This document shows, in pieces, positions 35,223 to 35,479 of a stretch of 35,479 nucleotides of DNA. Position numbers and translations under genes: made by a program. Numbering within the stretch: position 1 is the stretch's first letter; each line of letters begins with the position of its first letter. The notes under the pieces are model-generated. The model ran no database searches. It worked only from the letters and a program-made list of their open reading frames with translations, and was not told the DNA's origin. The DNA comes from Gammaproteobacteria bacterium. Lineage in GTDB: Bacteria; Pseudomonadota; Gammaproteobacteria; Pseudomonadales; Halieaceae. The stretch spans positions 1-35,479 of the forward strand of contig JAUIMF010000031.1 in the NCBI GenBank assembly GCA_030433415.1, read 5' to 3'.

Positions 35223-35479
35223 ATGCTCGCCACCCTGAGTGATCTGCTGTGGGGCAAGGTGCTGATCGTGCTGCTGGTGGGCATCGGTCTGTACTTCACC
35301 ATCGCGTCGCGCTTTGTGCAGTTCCGCTACTTCGGTCGCATGTTTGGCGTACTGGCGCAGGCGCTGCATCACGACCGGGGGCAAGTCAGCTCATTCCAGG
35401 CGCTGGTGGTGAGCGTTGCGGGGCGCGTGGGTGGCGGTAACATCGCTGGAGTTGCAGTGGCCATCACCCTTGGTGGTCC
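35223..35479 (+). CDS. Alanine/glycine:cation symporter (AGCS) family protein, 5' part
   Basis: The first 85 residues of a sodium:alanine-type symporter cut by the window edge. The N-terminus MLATLSDLLWGKVLIVLLVG is a first membrane helix, followed by LYFTIASRFVQFRYFGRMF and the family signature SVAGRVGGGNIAGVAVAI, which forms the ion and substrate site. The canonical GTGN is GGGN here, a variant I believe exists in the family. GAGGG at 35211-35214 is the likely ribosome binding site. Confidence 0.92.
   Translation, partial: MLATLSDLLWGKVLIVLLVGIGLYFTIASRFVQFRYFGRMFGVLAQALHHDRGQVSSFQALVVSVAGRVGGGNIAGVAVAITLGG

Overview
The window reads as a chromosomal segment of a high-GC marine gammaproteobacterium, most likely Halieaceae/OM60-NOR5 or a close relative. 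This is inferred from the gene set (nadC-ampD-ampE order, a complete gsp type II secretion operon, malate synthase G, a cysC-sat pair) and from overall composition; no 16S rRNA gene is present. Genes are tightly packed, with many 1-4 base stop/start overlaps. There is no transposase, integrase, tRNA, rRNA or CRISPR array, and no clear sign of recent transfer.

Layout. 1-112: tail of an unrecognised membrane-anchored protein. 206-1339: alanine dehydrogenase, convergent with malate synthase G (1451-3622). 3736-6561: a LysR regulator divergent from a FadE5/DmdC-type acyl-CoA dehydrogenase, which overlaps rraA (6561-7043). 7056-7898: nadC, divergent from a four-gene block (8034-12429) of ampD, ampE, an FHA-domain sigma-54 activator and a membrane Ser/Thr kinase. 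12426-17059: a minus-strand thiamine salvage operon. It has a sigma-70-like promoter, a TPP riboswitch, a TonB-dependent receptor, a PnuT-type transporter, a kinase of the thiamine/choline kinase fold and a ketopantoate-reductase-like enzyme. 17124-18209: a GAF-GGDEF protein whose active site is lost but whose inhibitory c-di-GMP site is kept. 18304-20166: cysC-sat, which make APS and PAPS. 20283-31634: gspCDEFGHIJKLMN, a complete 12-gene type II secretion operon without gspO. 31677-33683: a 57-residue rubredoxin and an aminopeptidase P. 33771 to the end: two sodium-coupled amino acid transporters separated by an 11-bp tandem repeat.

How the parts work together. The minus-strand operon looks like a self-contained route for taking up, trapping and phosphorylating thiamine, repressed or tuned by TPP. 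The FHA activator and the kinase abut each other and ampDE, suggesting a phosphothreonine-to-sigma-54 relay tied to peptidoglycan recycling. The T2SS would export folded enzymes from the periplasm. Peptidase, amino acid symporters and alanine dehydrogenase fit a peptide and amino acid based heterotrophic life.

The observations most worth following are the ketopantoate-reductase-like gene inside a TPP-riboswitch operon, the degenerate GGDEF protein with an intact RxxD site, the FHA/kinase/AmpDE block with tandem C-terminal helix-turn-helix motifs, a possible leaderless ampD, and the 11-bp repeat.
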